Shown: one piece after another, positions 1-10,591 of the stretch
How the letters are laid out: each line of letters starts with the position of its first letter
Numbering within the stretch: position 1 is the first letter of the stretch
Assembly: GCA_963576735.1 (NCBI GenBank)
Contig: OY755189.1
Span: forward strand, 3,286,001-3,350,000
DNA length: 64,000 bases
DNA from: Bedellia somnulentella
Taxonomy: Eukaryota > Arthropoda > Insecta > Lepidoptera > Bedelliidae
Direction: 5' to 3'
Notes under the pieces: model-generated
Seen by the model: only the letters and a program-made list of their open reading frames with translations
Told to the model about the DNA's origin: nothing
The model's database searches: none
Translations under genes and position numbers: made by a program

Positions 1-57
1 ACGTACACACACCGGAAGAAATGGGGTAGTGCTATTCTAAGCCGACACTACACAGCA
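1..57 (-). repeat. RepB SINE-like element, 5' end only
   Basis: Reverse complement of the RepB head (GCTGTGTAGTGTCGGCTTAG...). The rest of the copy lies outside the window. RepB is the dominant repeat here: ~250 bp, head GYYGTGTAGTGYCGGCTTAG, centre GGTTGGAGACCCATCACC, a hairpin near the 3' end, tail GTGAGTATATGTATGTATG. Confidence 0.85.
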
Positions 58-142
58 AGGTAATCTACGACCGTATATATATTTATTTGATCGTATGCAA
101 GTAGCAAATAGTGACTTTTATAGATTTAATAACTACACCAAG

Positions 143-378
143 CATACATACATACACTCACGGCCCTTAATCCCAAAAAGGGAAAGACAGAGCCTGGAAA
201 CTCCTCAGCCACATAAAGAAGTTAGTAGGGGTCAAGATAGTAGAAATAAAGTGTCGTTGGTGATGGGTCTGCAACCGCATCGTCCAAGAACCACTTAAAA
301 CACCCTATTCCCTTAGTGCCTTTTACAACACCCGTGAGTAGAAAAGGGAAGTGACATTCCAGCCGGCACTACACAGCA
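143..378 (-). repeat. RepB copy
   Basis: Near full-length copy of the older-looking subfamily (ACCCACGGGTGTCG type). On the plus strand it starts with the reversed (TATG)n tail and ends at ACTACACAGCA. Several small substitutions. The open frame across it has no coding value. Confidence 0.85.
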
Positions 379-980
379 ATCCTATAAAAATAGCAAGTTC
401 AGATTTTTAGTTATTAAATAAGCAATTGATATAAACTGTATAATTTCGATACCACTGTAAAGTAACCATAACCTAGTCGGCACATTAACAAAGCCGCTGT
501 TAACATTAAGCGAACACAATAATAATATATTTAAACGACTTTCGAGTAAGATGTGTGACATGAATGAGAATTACTCTAACAATCTCGTAGACGTGGAGAG
601 AAAATTAAAATATTGCGCAGTTATGTAAGCGAGGCCGAGGGTACGGCTCGAGTCGAGTGACTTTGTTCAGTTCCTTTAGTTAGTTTTTTTTTAATGTTTT
701 TAAAGGTAAAAGAAATTATGGTTAAACTAATGATGAGATTAAGACAAAATGTATAATTTACAAATAATGATCACTCAAAAGTAATAGTATGTTTAAGTAA
801 TTAAAAAACTTTTGATAGGAGATACCTTAACCAGTTATGGAAGTTGATTGCGGAAAAGATTGTTAAATAAAGATTTTTGGTTTTAAGTCTATAACCGCAT
901 CGCCCAATATTTCATTTACACATTCATTTTAATTCACGGTATTCGGGGTGCTTGTAAGCCTGGAAATAACAATAAGACAT
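379..980. other. unassigned AT-rich stretch
   Basis: No ORF, RNA gene or recognised repeat seen. Confidence 0.5.
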
Positions 981-1060
981 ATATTTTATTTATTTATTTA
1001 AATAAGGTACACCAGCAGTAAGCACAACAGACATAACTGTTGGTTATTTTACATTAATAT
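981..1060 (-). mobile_element. LINE 3' tail fragment with (AAAT)n end
   Basis: On the minus strand the fragment ends in TTATTTAAATAAATAAATAA. The same kind of tail ends the insertions at 5466-6196 and 11102-11334. Only the 3' end remains, and the upstream boundary is uncertain. Confidence 0.45.
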
Positions 1061-1163
1061 AAATTTAGTTGTCAAAACCATTAAAGGCGTACACGACATT
1101 GTCAAAAATATATCATATAATGATCTTGCGTAAAAATTGACAAAACATAGTGTATCAAACTGA

Positions 1164-1514
1164 AACGTTGACGCCGTATATCCCCGAAGAGGTTGGCAGA
1201 GGTACTAATACTTCTAAACATCACGTGTCATTGTCATCTGCTGTTCAGAGTACCCACGTTTTGCTTGGACAGTGTACTCACCTGGTGATAGTGGGTAAGC
1301 CTAACACCGTTTTGTACGAATACACTGTCACATGACTAAGTACAACTTAGCCTTGTGGGTTTCATAAGGATGTTTTCCCTCACCGTTAACAACTATGATA
1401 AATTAACCACACACATGACTTTGGAAAACTTAAATTCGTGTAAGTTTGATACGGAATTTGAACCTTCATCGTCTGCGCGATACGCGGTGTTCTACACACT
1501 GAGCTATCACGGTT
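1164..1514 (-). repeat. SINE-A (tRNA-derived SINE), near full length
   Basis: Read on the minus strand it begins with a tRNA-like head (A box near GATAGCTCAGTG, a decayed B box), then conserved body blocks TGGTTAATTTATCAT, GTGACAGTGTATTCGTAC and CGTGGGTACTCTGAACA, and ends CCTCTGCCAACC...CGGCGT. Such heads are typical of pol III-transcribed SINEs. The head is diverged, so the copy is old. Confidence 0.8.
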
Positions 1515-1975
1515 AAACGTTACTCTTTTTTAAATTATTACACCTTAGCTAATTTATAAGTCCCAAACCTACATGAGTTTTGTCAGTCTCAGTTACACAA
1601 CAGAATTGAATTAACAAAAGTTCAGTTACGAACGAAATAGGACCGACGAAAATTTTATTCGAATTTTAAGAAAACAATCCAATTTAAGGACTGAAATTCA
1701 TTTAGTTCACTACAAGGCACGAAATTTTGTGCGAGAGCACTGTGCACCTAAAATGAATGCTTTTGTCCAGCGAATATCCTTAATAACACTGTGCAATCAG
1801 AATATTAATATTTATTATCATTTACAGAAGCGCTTTTGCAGTAATAAAAGTGTTATTTCTGAAGTTTGTTCTGATTTTAGTACCTATTTCATTTCTCAAA
1901 GCATTATTTTTGAGAAATGATGGTAATAAAGTAATTATATATAATAATAAAGTATAGAATAATAATAATAAAGCA
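1515..1975. other. unassigned stretch
   Basis: AT-rich, no supported feature. A (TAA)n-like run at about 1921-1975 precedes the LINE-beta junction. Confidence 0.45.
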
Positions 1976-2084
1976 AGTTGACGCCAATATTGATATTGAC
2001 AGTGAAAAAGTAGAATTAGTGAAAGAGACAAAATTCCTAGGGATAAAAATCGATTCTAAGTTGCAATGGGGACCCCATATACTA
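1976..2084 (+). pseudogene. LINE-beta copy 1, segment 1 (RT C-terminal region)
   Basis: Encodes the stretch beginning VDANIDIDSEKVELVKETKF, matching the reverse-transcriptase ORF of LINE-beta copy 2 (minus strand, 42.2-44.3 kb). It stops at 2084, where LINE-alpha is inserted, and the frame resumes at 5336. ATACTA at 2079-2084 recurs at 5330-5335 as a target duplication. The copy is 5'-truncated at about 1976. Confidence 0.85.
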
Positions 2085-5000
2085 GAATAGAATAGAAATA
2101 TTTATTTGGTACCAAAATACAAATTGTTTACAATGAAGATAGTAAAAGTAACAAATAAACATAAGTTCAGTACATAGTGACATTGATGCTGTACTAGGTT
2201 ATACCTGTATTACAGCCATCAAACCTTCCAAGTGACTCAGAGTTACAGTGCTTATAAATATCTTCTATCTTATTATACAAACAAAAAGAAAATGTACAAG
2301 GAGAAAATAATTTCAATTACCAAAGAAATATTTAGAGATACCATGATTAGTATTCTTATTAATAAATAAAATACGAATATTATATATTAATATATACATA
2401 TATTAAATATGTATGAATATATAAATATTAAATATACATTAAATATAAATATATCTATACACATTGGGCTTGTAGAATATTATTTTAAATAGGTGAGCAA
2501 GTCCTCAGTTACATTATAATCAATAGAAAGTAAATAATTCGAGACCGCCAGTTTACATTGATGTTTTGAGAGATGGATTAAACCTAATAGTTTATTAAGC
2601 TTGTTATATATATGGCTTCCTAAAAATCCCGAAAATCTCTGAGCAAATGATGTTCTACAGAGCTTAGAAATAAATAATCGATTCGAAAGACGCTTACTCA
2701 TTCTTATATTTGTCTGGCTATCATTCCTAAAAGCAGATTTATGTTCGAAAAGTGTAATAAACAGAACATATAGTTTTCTTACGGATAGCACTTCTGCTGT
2801 TTGATAAGCTATTGTAGTACGAGTTCTATACGGTAAGGAATAGCTTACTTTAATTAGTGCGCGTTGTGATCGTTCCAATTGTATAAGGTGTGACTTCGCA
2901 ACACCTCCCCATACCCGAATTCCATAAAGTAAAAGAGATTGACAAAGAGCAAAATATATAGTCTTGAGGAGAGTTGGTGATACTATGGATCTCACATTCC
3001 TGAATAGTGCTATTAATTTACGTATTTTTGTAGACAACTGTTTTAAATGTTTTTCAAACATTAAGTGTTGATCGATTACAATTCCTAAATATTTAACATC
3101 AGTTGTTTTTTCAATTAAAGAGGGTTGACAGGTACAACTTCCAAAACAGCTATTTATTGCTGGACAGAAACCAGAATGGACAAGTAGTTGGAATAAGTTA
3201 TTAGGAGGTTGAGTAGATTTATTTATGGAAAACGTTATATATTTAGTTTTTTCTACATTCAGGCTAAGCCTATTTTTAATGAGCCATTTATTCACTTTAT
3301 TAAAACCCAGCTGAGCATTATAAAATGTTTCATTCCAAGTTTTACCCTGAAATAAAAGAGCTGTATCATCGGCAAAGGTAACAACTTTAGCTTGTGGCAT
3401 TTTAAGATTACAGAGTTCGTTAATGTATATCAGGAAAAGAGTAGGTCCTAAGACACTTCCTTGGGGAACGCCGTAATTAACATTAAGGGGAGAACTAGTA
3501 TATTCTGCAATCTTCACACTCTGTGTTCTTTCACTCAGATAGTTTTCAAAAAGCTGTAGTTGAAGACCACGTACACCCAGTTGCTCTAACCTAGCAATTA
3601 ATAAAGGAACATACACTGTATCGAATGCCTTTTGCAAATCGATTAATAAAGCTAAACATCTCTTTGAATCATCAAGACTATTTACTACCCAATTAGTAAA
3701 ACTTAAAGCAGCATCTTCTGTCGATTTATGTTTTCTAAACCCAAATTGGTTTTCCGATAAAAGGTTGTTCTTTTCTAAGTACTTTATCAGCTGTTTATTT
3801 ATTATTTTTTCAAGCATTTTTGACATAGTAGGTAATAAAGATATGGGGCGGTAATTATTGATTAAATCCTTTGGGCCCGATTTATGTACTGGAATAATAA
3901 CAGATTTTTTAAAAGCTTTTGGAAATATACCAGTTGTCAGGGAAAGATTAAAAATGTGGACTAGAAGGCCAGCAAGCACTGAACTATTTTGCTGAATAAT
4001 TTTTGCCGATATCTTATCCCAGCCTGAAGAGCCTTTATTTTTTAAATTGTTAATTATCGTGATCACTTCAGTTAGGTCTGTTGTGAGGAGAACAAAACTA
4101 TCACGAGAAATGCTGTTGATTTTATTTTCAAATTCAACAGTATTTGGGCAATGATTCTGTACATTTTCTGCAATCGTTTTGCCAATATCGGCAAAAAATG
4201 AATTAACGGTATGAACAGAATTTTCAGGAAGTTCATCCAATGATAACAAGGAATTAGGAGAGACCACGGGGGATTTATGGCGTGCTATTTTATTAATGGC
4301 CTGCCAGGTATATTTGGTTCCCCTTTTGCTGGATTTTTCTATTTCCTCTTGATCGTAAATAGCCTTTAATTTTTTTAAAAGTTCATTACAATGGTTGCGG
4401 TAACGGCAATAAGTGTTTTTTAACATGTGATTATTTGGTTCCCTATTTGATTTTGAATGTAATCGATCTTTATGTCTTATACACCTTAGAAGGCCAGGAG
4501 TGATCCACGGTTTTATCACATATTTACGATTCGGAATAGGCTTTCGTATAGTATTCTGATCAATAATTTTAACTAGGCTATTAATAAGTAAATCAGTAGC
4601 TTTATTACAATCGTCTGAGTCAAGGATACTGAGAAAGTCATATTTATTTATATCATTGGTGATGCTCTTAAAATCAACCCAGTTAACTTGCCTTACGTAG
4701 TCCTTATTACTATTCATTTGAAGATTCATGACGACAGTGTCATGATCAGTGAGACTATTCTGAACCACGCAAACATTAGCTGTGTATCGTGATTTTATGA
4801 ACACATGATCTATACAATTATTTCCTCTCGTGGGTAAGGTGTGTGCTGGAAGGAGACCGTGCGATGCTAACATATCCAGATAAGCAGAAGCATTAGGATC
4901 AACGGATTCTTCCTTAATGTCAATATTGATGTCACCACTAAGAATAATATTACTAAACTTGGAGAGAGAATTAAGGACTACATCAAGTGAATAGAGAAAA

Positions 5001-5329
5001 GCTTCGGGCGAACGGTAAGATGGAGATCGATACAAACTAATAACGGCGACATTATTGTCCAATATTGAAACTAAGCAGTTCCCCTCATCGAAATCAGGCT
5101 CATAGTAATTTGTTTCAAATATATCTTTTACAAACACTACCACGCCGTCATTTTGGTTTTTGTTATTAGATGTATTAAAACGAGAATAGTTTTCTAGCAA
5201 TGGAATTATATAATTTGAGCTGCAGTTAAGCCAGCATTCCGAGAAAGTTATTATGTCCGGACAGATATCCATATTACGTAATAAACATTGAAATCCTGGT
5301 AGATTGTGTGATGTGCTTCTAATATTCTG
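2085..5329 (-). mobile_element. LINE-alpha, non-LTR retrotransposon, slightly 5'-truncated
   Basis: 3245 bp element inserted in LINE-beta with a 6 bp target duplication (ATACTA, 2079-2084 and 5330-5335). It carries one long ORF and a ~395 bp 3' UTR, and ends in a short (ATTCT)n-like tail (reverse of GAATAGAATAGAAAT at 2085-2099) rather than poly-A. The ORF stays open through the 5' junction at 5329, so only the start of the element is missing. Clade is probably the CR1/L2/Daphne part of the Jockey superfamily, judged by motifs alone. Confidence 0.9.
2480..5272 (-). CDS. LINE endonuclease-reverse transcriptase (ORF2-type)
   Basis: 930-codon ORF with no internal stop. Residues 1-180 are an exonuclease/endonuclease/phosphatase-type endonuclease: SECWL near 11-15, SGDINID at 112-118, IDHVFIKS near 154-161, TDHD at 175-178. 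The reverse transcriptase follows: NYRPISLLP, LLIDLQKAFDTV, VPQGSVLGP and the catalytic FADD at about 633-636, then a C-terminal region usual for CR1-like LINEs. The protein would nick DNA and prime cDNA synthesis at the nick. The ATG at 5272 is probably not the native start: the frame is open 19 codons upstream and includes NIRS, a motif usually close to the endonuclease N-terminus. Few residues are missing, so the RT could be functional, but the promoter region and any ORF1 are absent. Confidence 0.9.
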   Translation of the reverse strand: MDICPDIITFSECWLNCSSNYIIPLLENYSRFNTSNNKNQNDGVVVFVKDIFETNYYEPDFDEGNCLVSILDNNVAVISLYRSPSYRSPEAFLYSLDVVLNSLSKFSNIILSGDINIDIKEESVDPNASAYLDMLASHGLLPAHTLPTRGNNCIDHVFIKSRYTANVCVVQNSLTDHDTVVMNLQMNSNKDYVRQVNWVDFKSITNDINKYDFLSILDSDDCNKATDLLINSLVKIIDQNTIRKPIPNRKYVIKPWITPGLLRCIRHKDRLHSKSNREPNNHMLKNTYCRYRNHCNELLKKLKAIYDQEEIEKSSKRGTKYTWQAINKIARHKSPVVSPNSLLSLDELPENSVHTVNSFFADIGKTIAENVQNHCPNTVEFENKINSISRDSFVLLTTDLTEVITIINNLKNKGSSGWDKISAKIIQQNSSVLAGLLVHIFNLSLTTGIFPKAFKKSVIIPVHKSGPKDLINNYRPISLLPTMSKMLEKIINKQLIKYLEKNNLLSENQFGFRKHKSTEDAALSFTNWVVNSLDDSKRCLALLIDLQKAFDTVYVPLLIARLEQLGVRGLQLQLFENYLSERTQSVKIAEYTSSPLNVNYGVPQGSVLGPTLFLIYINELCNLKMPQAKVVTFADDTALLFQGKTWNETFYNAQLGFNKVNKWLIKNRLSLNVEKTKYITFSINKSTQPPNNLFQLLVHSGFCPAINSCFGSCTCQPSLIEKTTDVKYLGIVIDQHLMFEKHLKQLSTKIRKLIALFRNVRSIVSPTLLKTIYFALCQSLLLYGIRVWGGVAKSHLIQLERSQRALIKVSYSLPYRTRTTIAYQTAEVLSVRKLYVLFITLFEHKSAFRNDSQTNIRMSKRLSNRLFISKLCRTSFAQRFSGFLGSHIYNKLNKLLGLIHLSKHQCKLAVSNYLLSIDYNVTEDLLTYLK

Positions 5330-5335
5330 ATACTA

Positions 5336-5465
5336 ACACTTTCTAAAAGGCTGAGCTCAGCAGCGTATGCCGTGCGTAAGATTAGAGAAATAGCAGACAT
5401 AGAAACAGCTCGCATTATTTATTTCAGTTATTTTCATAGTATTATGTCTTACAGTATTTTATTAT
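5336..5465 (+). pseudogene. LINE-beta copy 1, segment 2
   Basis: Continues segment 1 in frame (TLSKRLSSAAYAVRKIREIA...). Ends at 5465, where a tailed LINE fragment is inserted. ATTAT at 5461-5465 recurs at 6197-6201. Confidence 0.85.
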
Positions 5466-6196
5466 TTATTTATTTATTTATTTATTTACATAAGGAAAAC
5501 AAACAGCTGTGATACTTAAAATTAGGATACACTTTTAACACACATTAGCCTAATAGTTTTCACCAATAAAATATGAAACCTTAGTCCTTCTCAAATTTCT
5601 AGGTATTAATTGTAAATGTAAAAATATATATTTATACCAATAAAATAAACATAAACATACTCACTCAAACATATGTATGTGTATTATTTATATAATACTA
5701 GCTTTTTGCCCCGCGACTTCATCCGCGTGGACTTCATTTTTTGCATCCAGTTTACATACTCGTAATACCAAAATTTTTATACGATAAAAAAATAGTACGT
5801 CATCCCTCGGGAGTTGTTATTTTCGGGGATCCATTATCGTACCATTAAGCTTCTTAATTTTGATTTTTATATTAGTTTACAATATATTACGTTGTTTTAA
5901 ACGATACACAGCGCCATCTCCAATGCATCCAGCAAGCAAACAATATTTTTGATTTCCCGTGGGAACATATTTTTTTCCGGGATTAAAAGTACTTTATTAT
6001 TTAATTCAGACTTCTAACTACACGTTTGAAAAATTTCAAAGCAATCGGTTCAGTATTTACGGCGTGAAAGCGGAACAAACAAACAAACAAACTCACTTTC
6101 CCATTTATAATATTAGTATGGATTGTGTAATACATATATATATATATATACATAGGAAAAAAAAAAAACGATACAATACAAATATGTCATTTAATC
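5466..6196 (-). mobile_element. LINE 3' fragment with (AAAT)n tail, carrying a Helitron
   Basis: 731 bp interruption of LINE-beta bounded by ATTAT direct repeats. On the minus strand it ends GTTTTCCTTATGTAAATAAA and further (AAAT) units, as in LINE tails at 981 and 41.8 kb. Without the Helitron at 5698-6122 the insertion is ~306 bp and non-coding. A (TA)n run sits near 6128-6152. Confidence 0.7.
5698..6122 (-). mobile_element. Helitron H1, short non-autonomous
   Basis: Read on the minus strand it starts TCCATACTAATATTATAAAT and ends with a GC-rich palindromic hairpin (around 5709-5730) followed by GGCAAAAAGCTAG. It lies between host A and T without target duplication. These are the hallmarks of Helitrons. 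It encodes no RepHel. Its ends match those of H3 at 18.07-19.55 kb, which has an extra ~1 kb inside. Confidence 0.85.
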
Positions 6197-6932
6197 ATTA
6201 TGGGGTAAAGCGGCTGATGTTCATAAAGCTTTTGTCTTACAAAAGCGTGCTATCCGATCTATTTACATGTTAAGGTCGAGGTATTCGTTACGCGAAAAAT
6301 TTAAAGGTATTGGCATTTTAACTGTCCCTTGCCAATACATATTATTTGAAAATTTAATGTATGCCAAAAAGAATATAGGCCAATTTAGTAAAGTTAGTGA
6401 TAGGCATACTGTTAACACTCAAAATAAGGAGAAACTAAACGTACCGAAGTGGAGACTTAATAAAGTAAGTGACTCCTTTATGGGACTATCCATGAAAATG
6501 TTCAACGAACTTCCTTCTGACATATTGGAATTGCCTGTGGCATCTTTTAAAAAGGCAATTAAAGCCATGCTTTTAAAGAAATCTTATTACAGTGTTCAAG
6601 ATTTTTTAAACGACAAGGACCCAACGCGCACATGACCGTGTCCGTAAAGCTATAAATCTTCCCTCGTTATTCCTAGGAATAATTGTCTGGTGCGGATTTT
6701 TCTTCTCACGTTATGTGATTGGTTTTTTGAGATGGACAATTTATTTTAATTATTTCAAACTAGCGTTTGGTTTGGTCGGATAGAAAATCTTTTATAAAGT
6801 AAAAACATGTTTATAAACTGAAATTGTACAAACAATATTTTGAAAAAATGAAAAAATATGAATGTAAAGAGTTTCTTTGTAGCTTCTTCTCTTTACGAAC
6901 ACCTTCCGAAGCAACGGATTAACTTAAAAAAA
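6197..6932 (+). pseudogene. LINE-beta copy 1, segment 3 (RT C-terminus and 3' UTR)
   Basis: Resumes the RT frame (WGKAADVHKAFVLQKRAIRS...) and reads to the TGA at 6633-6635. A ~300 bp 3' UTR follows, matching copy 2 through GAACACCTTCCGAAGCAACG at about 6898-6917. A 3-nt in-frame insertion relative to copy 2 lies near 6342. With the two interruptions removed, this part of the ORF has no stop. Confidence 0.85.
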
Positions 6933-6937
6933 AAACA

Positions 6938-7174
6938 ATACATACATATACTCACGGCTGTAAATCCCTACAAGGGTTAGCCAGAGCTGAGGAACTAGAA
7001 GTTCCTCAGCCACTTTTGGAAAGTAGAGTGGGGAAAAGATGGTAAAAATAAAGGTTGTTGGTGATGGGTCTCCAACCGCATCGCCCAAAAATACCTTAAT
7101 AGCCCCAATACCATTAGTCGCCTCTTACGTACACCCACCGGAAGAAATGGGGTAGTGCTATTCTAAGCCGACAT
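6938..7174 (-). repeat. RepB copy
   Basis: Near-complete; subfamily with CTTCCGGTGGGTGTACG. A few bases are missing at its 5' end (CCGACAT at 7169). Confidence 0.85.
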
Positions 7175-7652
7175 GTAGTGTAGTGCAATTACATTATTAG
7201 ATCACCATTTGTACATTCATTCAATAGGTGAAATGGTTTTACTGTAATTTTCAATAGTTTCTTCTATTATAATAAGCATATTCTCTGTTGCTCTTGTATA
7301 AACCATATGAGAAGAAATAGGTAATGCTTTTCTCAGGACACACTTCAAGGCTTATTGTATCTGAAAAAGTTATTTATAAACGGAGTGCCTAATTCAAGTC
7401 CAGAATATAAATAGTCCTTAACAAAAGGACAGAAGACATAACATCCCAATATAAAGCGAGTAACACACCCAAAATTATCACACAAAGTACGTACTCCTGT
7501 ATGATAAATGTTGCCATTCCGAAAAGTACCTCTTTGTATTATGATTTATCCGTTTTTTGTGATTTTATTTAACTGACTTCTGTGGATTTATCGTCTGAAA
7601 TGTAATAAGGCTTTAATTGTGTCATTTATATTGTACTGCTTAGGAGATACAT
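7175..7652. other. unassigned stretch
   Basis: No supported feature; AT-rich. Confidence 0.5.
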
Positions 7653-7888
7653 CATATACTCACGGCTATATTTCCCTAGAAGAGGTAACCAGAGCTAAGG
7701 AATTATAAATTCCTCAGTCACTTTTGGAAGTTGAGTGGGGAAAAGATGGTAAAAATAAAGGATTTTGGTGATGGGTCTCCAACCGCATCGCCCAAAAATC
7801 CAATAAAAGCCCCAATACCCTTAGTCGCCTCTTACGACACCCGTGGATAGCAAGGGGTAGCGACATTCTAAGCCGGCACTACACGGCA
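7653..7888 (-). repeat. RepB copy
   Basis: Full-length, ending ACTACACGGCA; ACCCGTGGATAG subfamily. Confidence 0.88.
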
Positions 7889-7954
7889 CATAGGACACAC
7901 ATAGCACACCATCGTTAGGAGATATAAAATCAATGTAATTTTGTTGTATGCCTA

Positions 7955-8045
7955 AAAGTGTGGTTGAGGTATTAATGTCGGTCACCTTGTGTCTGGACTA
8001 CCCAACTTTTGCTTGGACGGCTCGTTGCAATCATGTGATACGGTC
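7955..8045 (-). repeat. SINE-A fragment, strongly decayed
   Basis: Matches the body block around CACCTGGTGTTCAGAGTACCC and TTTTGCTTGGACAGTG with many substitutions. Confidence 0.45.
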
Positions 8046-8096
8046 AGAAATTATTACCATTTAGAACAATAAGAAAAAAAATATGTTATGCTATTT

Positions 8097-8348
8097 GCTG
8101 TGTAGTGTCGGCTTAGAATAGTACTACCCCAATTCTTCCGATGGGTGTACGTAAGAGGCGACCAACGGTATTGGGGCTTTTAAGGGATTTTTGGGCAATG
8201 CGGTTGGAGACCCATCACCAACAACCTTTATTTTTACCATCTTTTCCCCACTCACATTTCCAAAAGTGGCTGAGGAATTTCTAATTCCTTAGCTCTGGCT
8301 ACCCCTTCTAGGGATTCATACGTGAGTATGAATGTATGAGTATGTATG
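8097..8348 (+). repeat. RepB copy
   Basis: Full-length, from GCTGTGTAGTG to an imperfect (GTATGA) tail. Confidence 0.88.
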
Positions 8349-8409
8349 AAGCATAACATACATACATACGTACGTGAGTATGTATGTATGTATGTTATGC
8401 TATTCCAAG

Positions 8410-8611
8410 CATTAGTTCCCATTGGGATAGGCAGAGCCTATCGATCGCCACTTTGTTCGATCCTGATAAACCTCTCCAGCTTCGTTCACAACCAGAAGTT
8501 TTCTCGTGCAGGCTCTTTTATTCTTATTTCCTCGGACGCCTGTCTTTTTGTGCACACTCGCTATTAGGTCTAAATGTACACTCCAAAGTCGTCCTCTACT
8601 AACATGACCAC
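8410..8611 (-). pseudogene. RTE retrotransposon C-terminal fragment
   Basis: Minus strand encodes a decayed version of the RTE C-terminus found at 36.6 and 41.2 kb: NKNKRAC, NEAGEVYQDRTKWRS, SAYPNGN. The first half carries frame damage. Confidence 0.75.
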
Positions 8612-8960
8612 CCACATATTATATAATATAGAGATGTTTTCATATTAAGTTAACTCATATTATCAAGATGATTAAAACTTTATTTCGAAGAGTTGTTGTT
8701 ACGAGACACGACTTTTATCTAAATTAGGAGTTTTCACTCCCGACCAAATTTCAATTCGTCTTATTTTCATTTCGATAATATAGTTTTGATTACTTTCCGA
8801 AGTTGTATTAATTAGTTTTACTAAAAGCCATTGATCTCAAATATTTCCAATTAGTTTTAAGTTCAGCTAAGTAAAAAAACATAGGATCGTGATTAAATTA
8901 AATTGATAGGGTTTCATCGTAATTCGTGTTTATGAATATTTACAAACTTTTGTAAATCAT
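8612..8960. other. unassigned stretch
   Basis: AT-rich, nothing supported. Confidence 0.5.
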
Positions 8961-9210
8961 ACATACGTATATCTCCGAAGGGGTGTGATGTTCTGAGCAC
9001 CCACGTTATACTTTGACAGCGTATTCACGTGATAGGGGGCAGACCTATCGCCGTTTTATAGGAATACACTGTCACATGACTATGTAACTCAAGTGGGTTT
9101 CTTCACCGTTAAAAACCATGATAAATTAAACACACATATGTCTTTCGAAAAGACGGGATTTGAACCCTCATTCTCTAAGCGGTGTTCTACCTAATGAGCT
9201 ATTACGGTTG
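8961..9210 (-). repeat. SINE-A with internal deletion
   Basis: Has the 3' end (ATCTCCGAAGGGGT), body blocks and the head (GAGCTATTACGG on the plus strand). It lacks about 100 bp between the tail and the TTCAGAGTACCC block. Confidence 0.75.
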
Positions 9211-9513
9211 CTAACAATGTTAGTAAGCCCATTTTACGCCCCAAAGATCTAAAACTACTTTAGACTAAATTTTTCAAACGGAAACGAAAACAAAAAGTAC
9301 AATCAATTGAGTCTACGAACAAGGGAGTCCCTATTAGGAAGTTCAAAGGGTAAATTTCAGTGGATCGGTATTGCTGCCGCTAACTTTGTTTTATAAGAAA
9401 CCGATTTATTTTACAGTGACTCCTTTGGTGTTACGCTACGTTCTCAGTATAGGCAGGGAGCGTTTCGACCAGTTTATGGCCAAAATTTATTAAATAGTAA
9501 ATTTTTAATAATA
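9211..9513. other. unassigned stretch
   Basis: Nothing supported. Confidence 0.45.
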
Positions 9514-9680
9514 ATATACTCACGGCTATAAAATCCAGGGGTTGTCAGGGTAGCTTAAAATGTTTTTGCCACTTTAAAAGTTGAGTGGGGACAAAATCAC
9601 AACAATCACTTTAAAAGTCCCCAAAGCCTTAACGACTTGTACAACACCTGTGAAACAGGTAAGTATTATTTAAACCGACC
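9514..9680 (-). repeat. RepB copy, decayed
   Basis: Recognised by ATACTCACGGCTATAAA, AAGTTGAGTGGGGA and the AACACCTGTGAAACAGG region. The central GGTTGGAGACCC block is deleted. Confidence 0.6.
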
Positions 9681-9705
9681 CTATAGAACTAAACGATATA
9701 AGTTC

Positions 9706-9931
9706 GCCGTGTAGTGCCGGCTTAGAATGTTACTACCCCTTTCTAACCACAGGCGTCGTATGAGGCGACTAAGGGTGTAATGGTATGGGGCTTTTTTAAA
9801 TGGTCTTGGGCGATGAGGTTGGAGACCCATCACCGACGATACTTTATTTCCACCATCTTGGCTGAGAAGTTCCTAGTTCTGAAGCTCTGGCTACCCCTCT
9901 TTGGTATTTCGGCCTTGAGCGTATTTACATG
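9706..9931 (+). repeat. RepB copy
   Basis: GCCGTGTAGTGCCGGCTTAG head and GATGAGGTTGGAGACCCATC centre. It lacks the segment between the CCATCTT and GGCTGAG blocks and has a diverged tail. Confidence 0.82.
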
Positions 9932-10329
9932 TAAAATAAGTGAAGCTACATTTCTTAACTCAATACCGCATTTGCTCCATATTATTACCAAAAAGAAAAG
10001 TTTAGGCGTTTCCCCGAAATATTAATTAGAGTTAGGAATAGCAAAAATAATCTGTACATTGAACAACACAGAATAAATAATACAGTTCTAAAATAAATGG
10101 GTTACATGGCAGATTTATTACTAAAACTCTATCTTCGCACGGTAATAACAATTAAATTATAGACGTACTAGCTAGATGATCATAAACATGGTAGAATCAA
10201 TAGATTTATATTTTGTGACATTCTGGCGTCATAATAATCGATTGTAGACACTAAATGAACAGCAGGTTGCCGGAGGTCTTCATGTTTAGAAGAATTTGTC
10301 ATTCTCAAGACTCAATACTCAAGTGTTTG
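9932..10329. other. unassigned stretch
   Basis: Nothing supported. Confidence 0.5.
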
Positions 10330-10591
10330 CCTGGTGTTCAGAGTACTGTTTTGCTTGGACAGTGTACTCACGTGATAGGGAACAAGCCCATCGCCGTTTT
10401 GCACAAATACGCTGTCAAATGACTAAGTACAACCTAGCCATGTAGTTTTCCTCGCTATGTTTTACCCCAGCGTTAACAACCATTATTAATGAATCATACG
10501 TCTGACTTTAGAAAAGACAATTGGTGTAGGCTCGACCCGGGATTGGAACTCACGCCTGTCTGTATTAACGTATAATTGGACCGTCACGGCT
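10330..10591 (-). repeat. SINE-A, 3'-truncated
   Basis: Contains the TGTTCAGAGTACTG, TTGCTTGGACAGTGTACTCA and GATAGGGAACAAGCCC blocks and the tRNA-like head (GGCTCGACCCGGGATTGGAA on the plus strand). The tail end is missing. Confidence 0.75.

Noticed and set aside
1150..1335. 61-codon ORF
   Set aside because: Lies in the SINE-A body; the same region is closed in other SINE-A copies.
9780..10025. 81-codon ORF (like those near 22.6, 25.7, 30.75, 33.6 and 58.7 kb)
   Set aside because: RepB copies yield similar short peptides (AMRLETHH..., LWLPLLG) by sharing sequence, but stops and shifts vary freely between copies, so I see no coding constraint.
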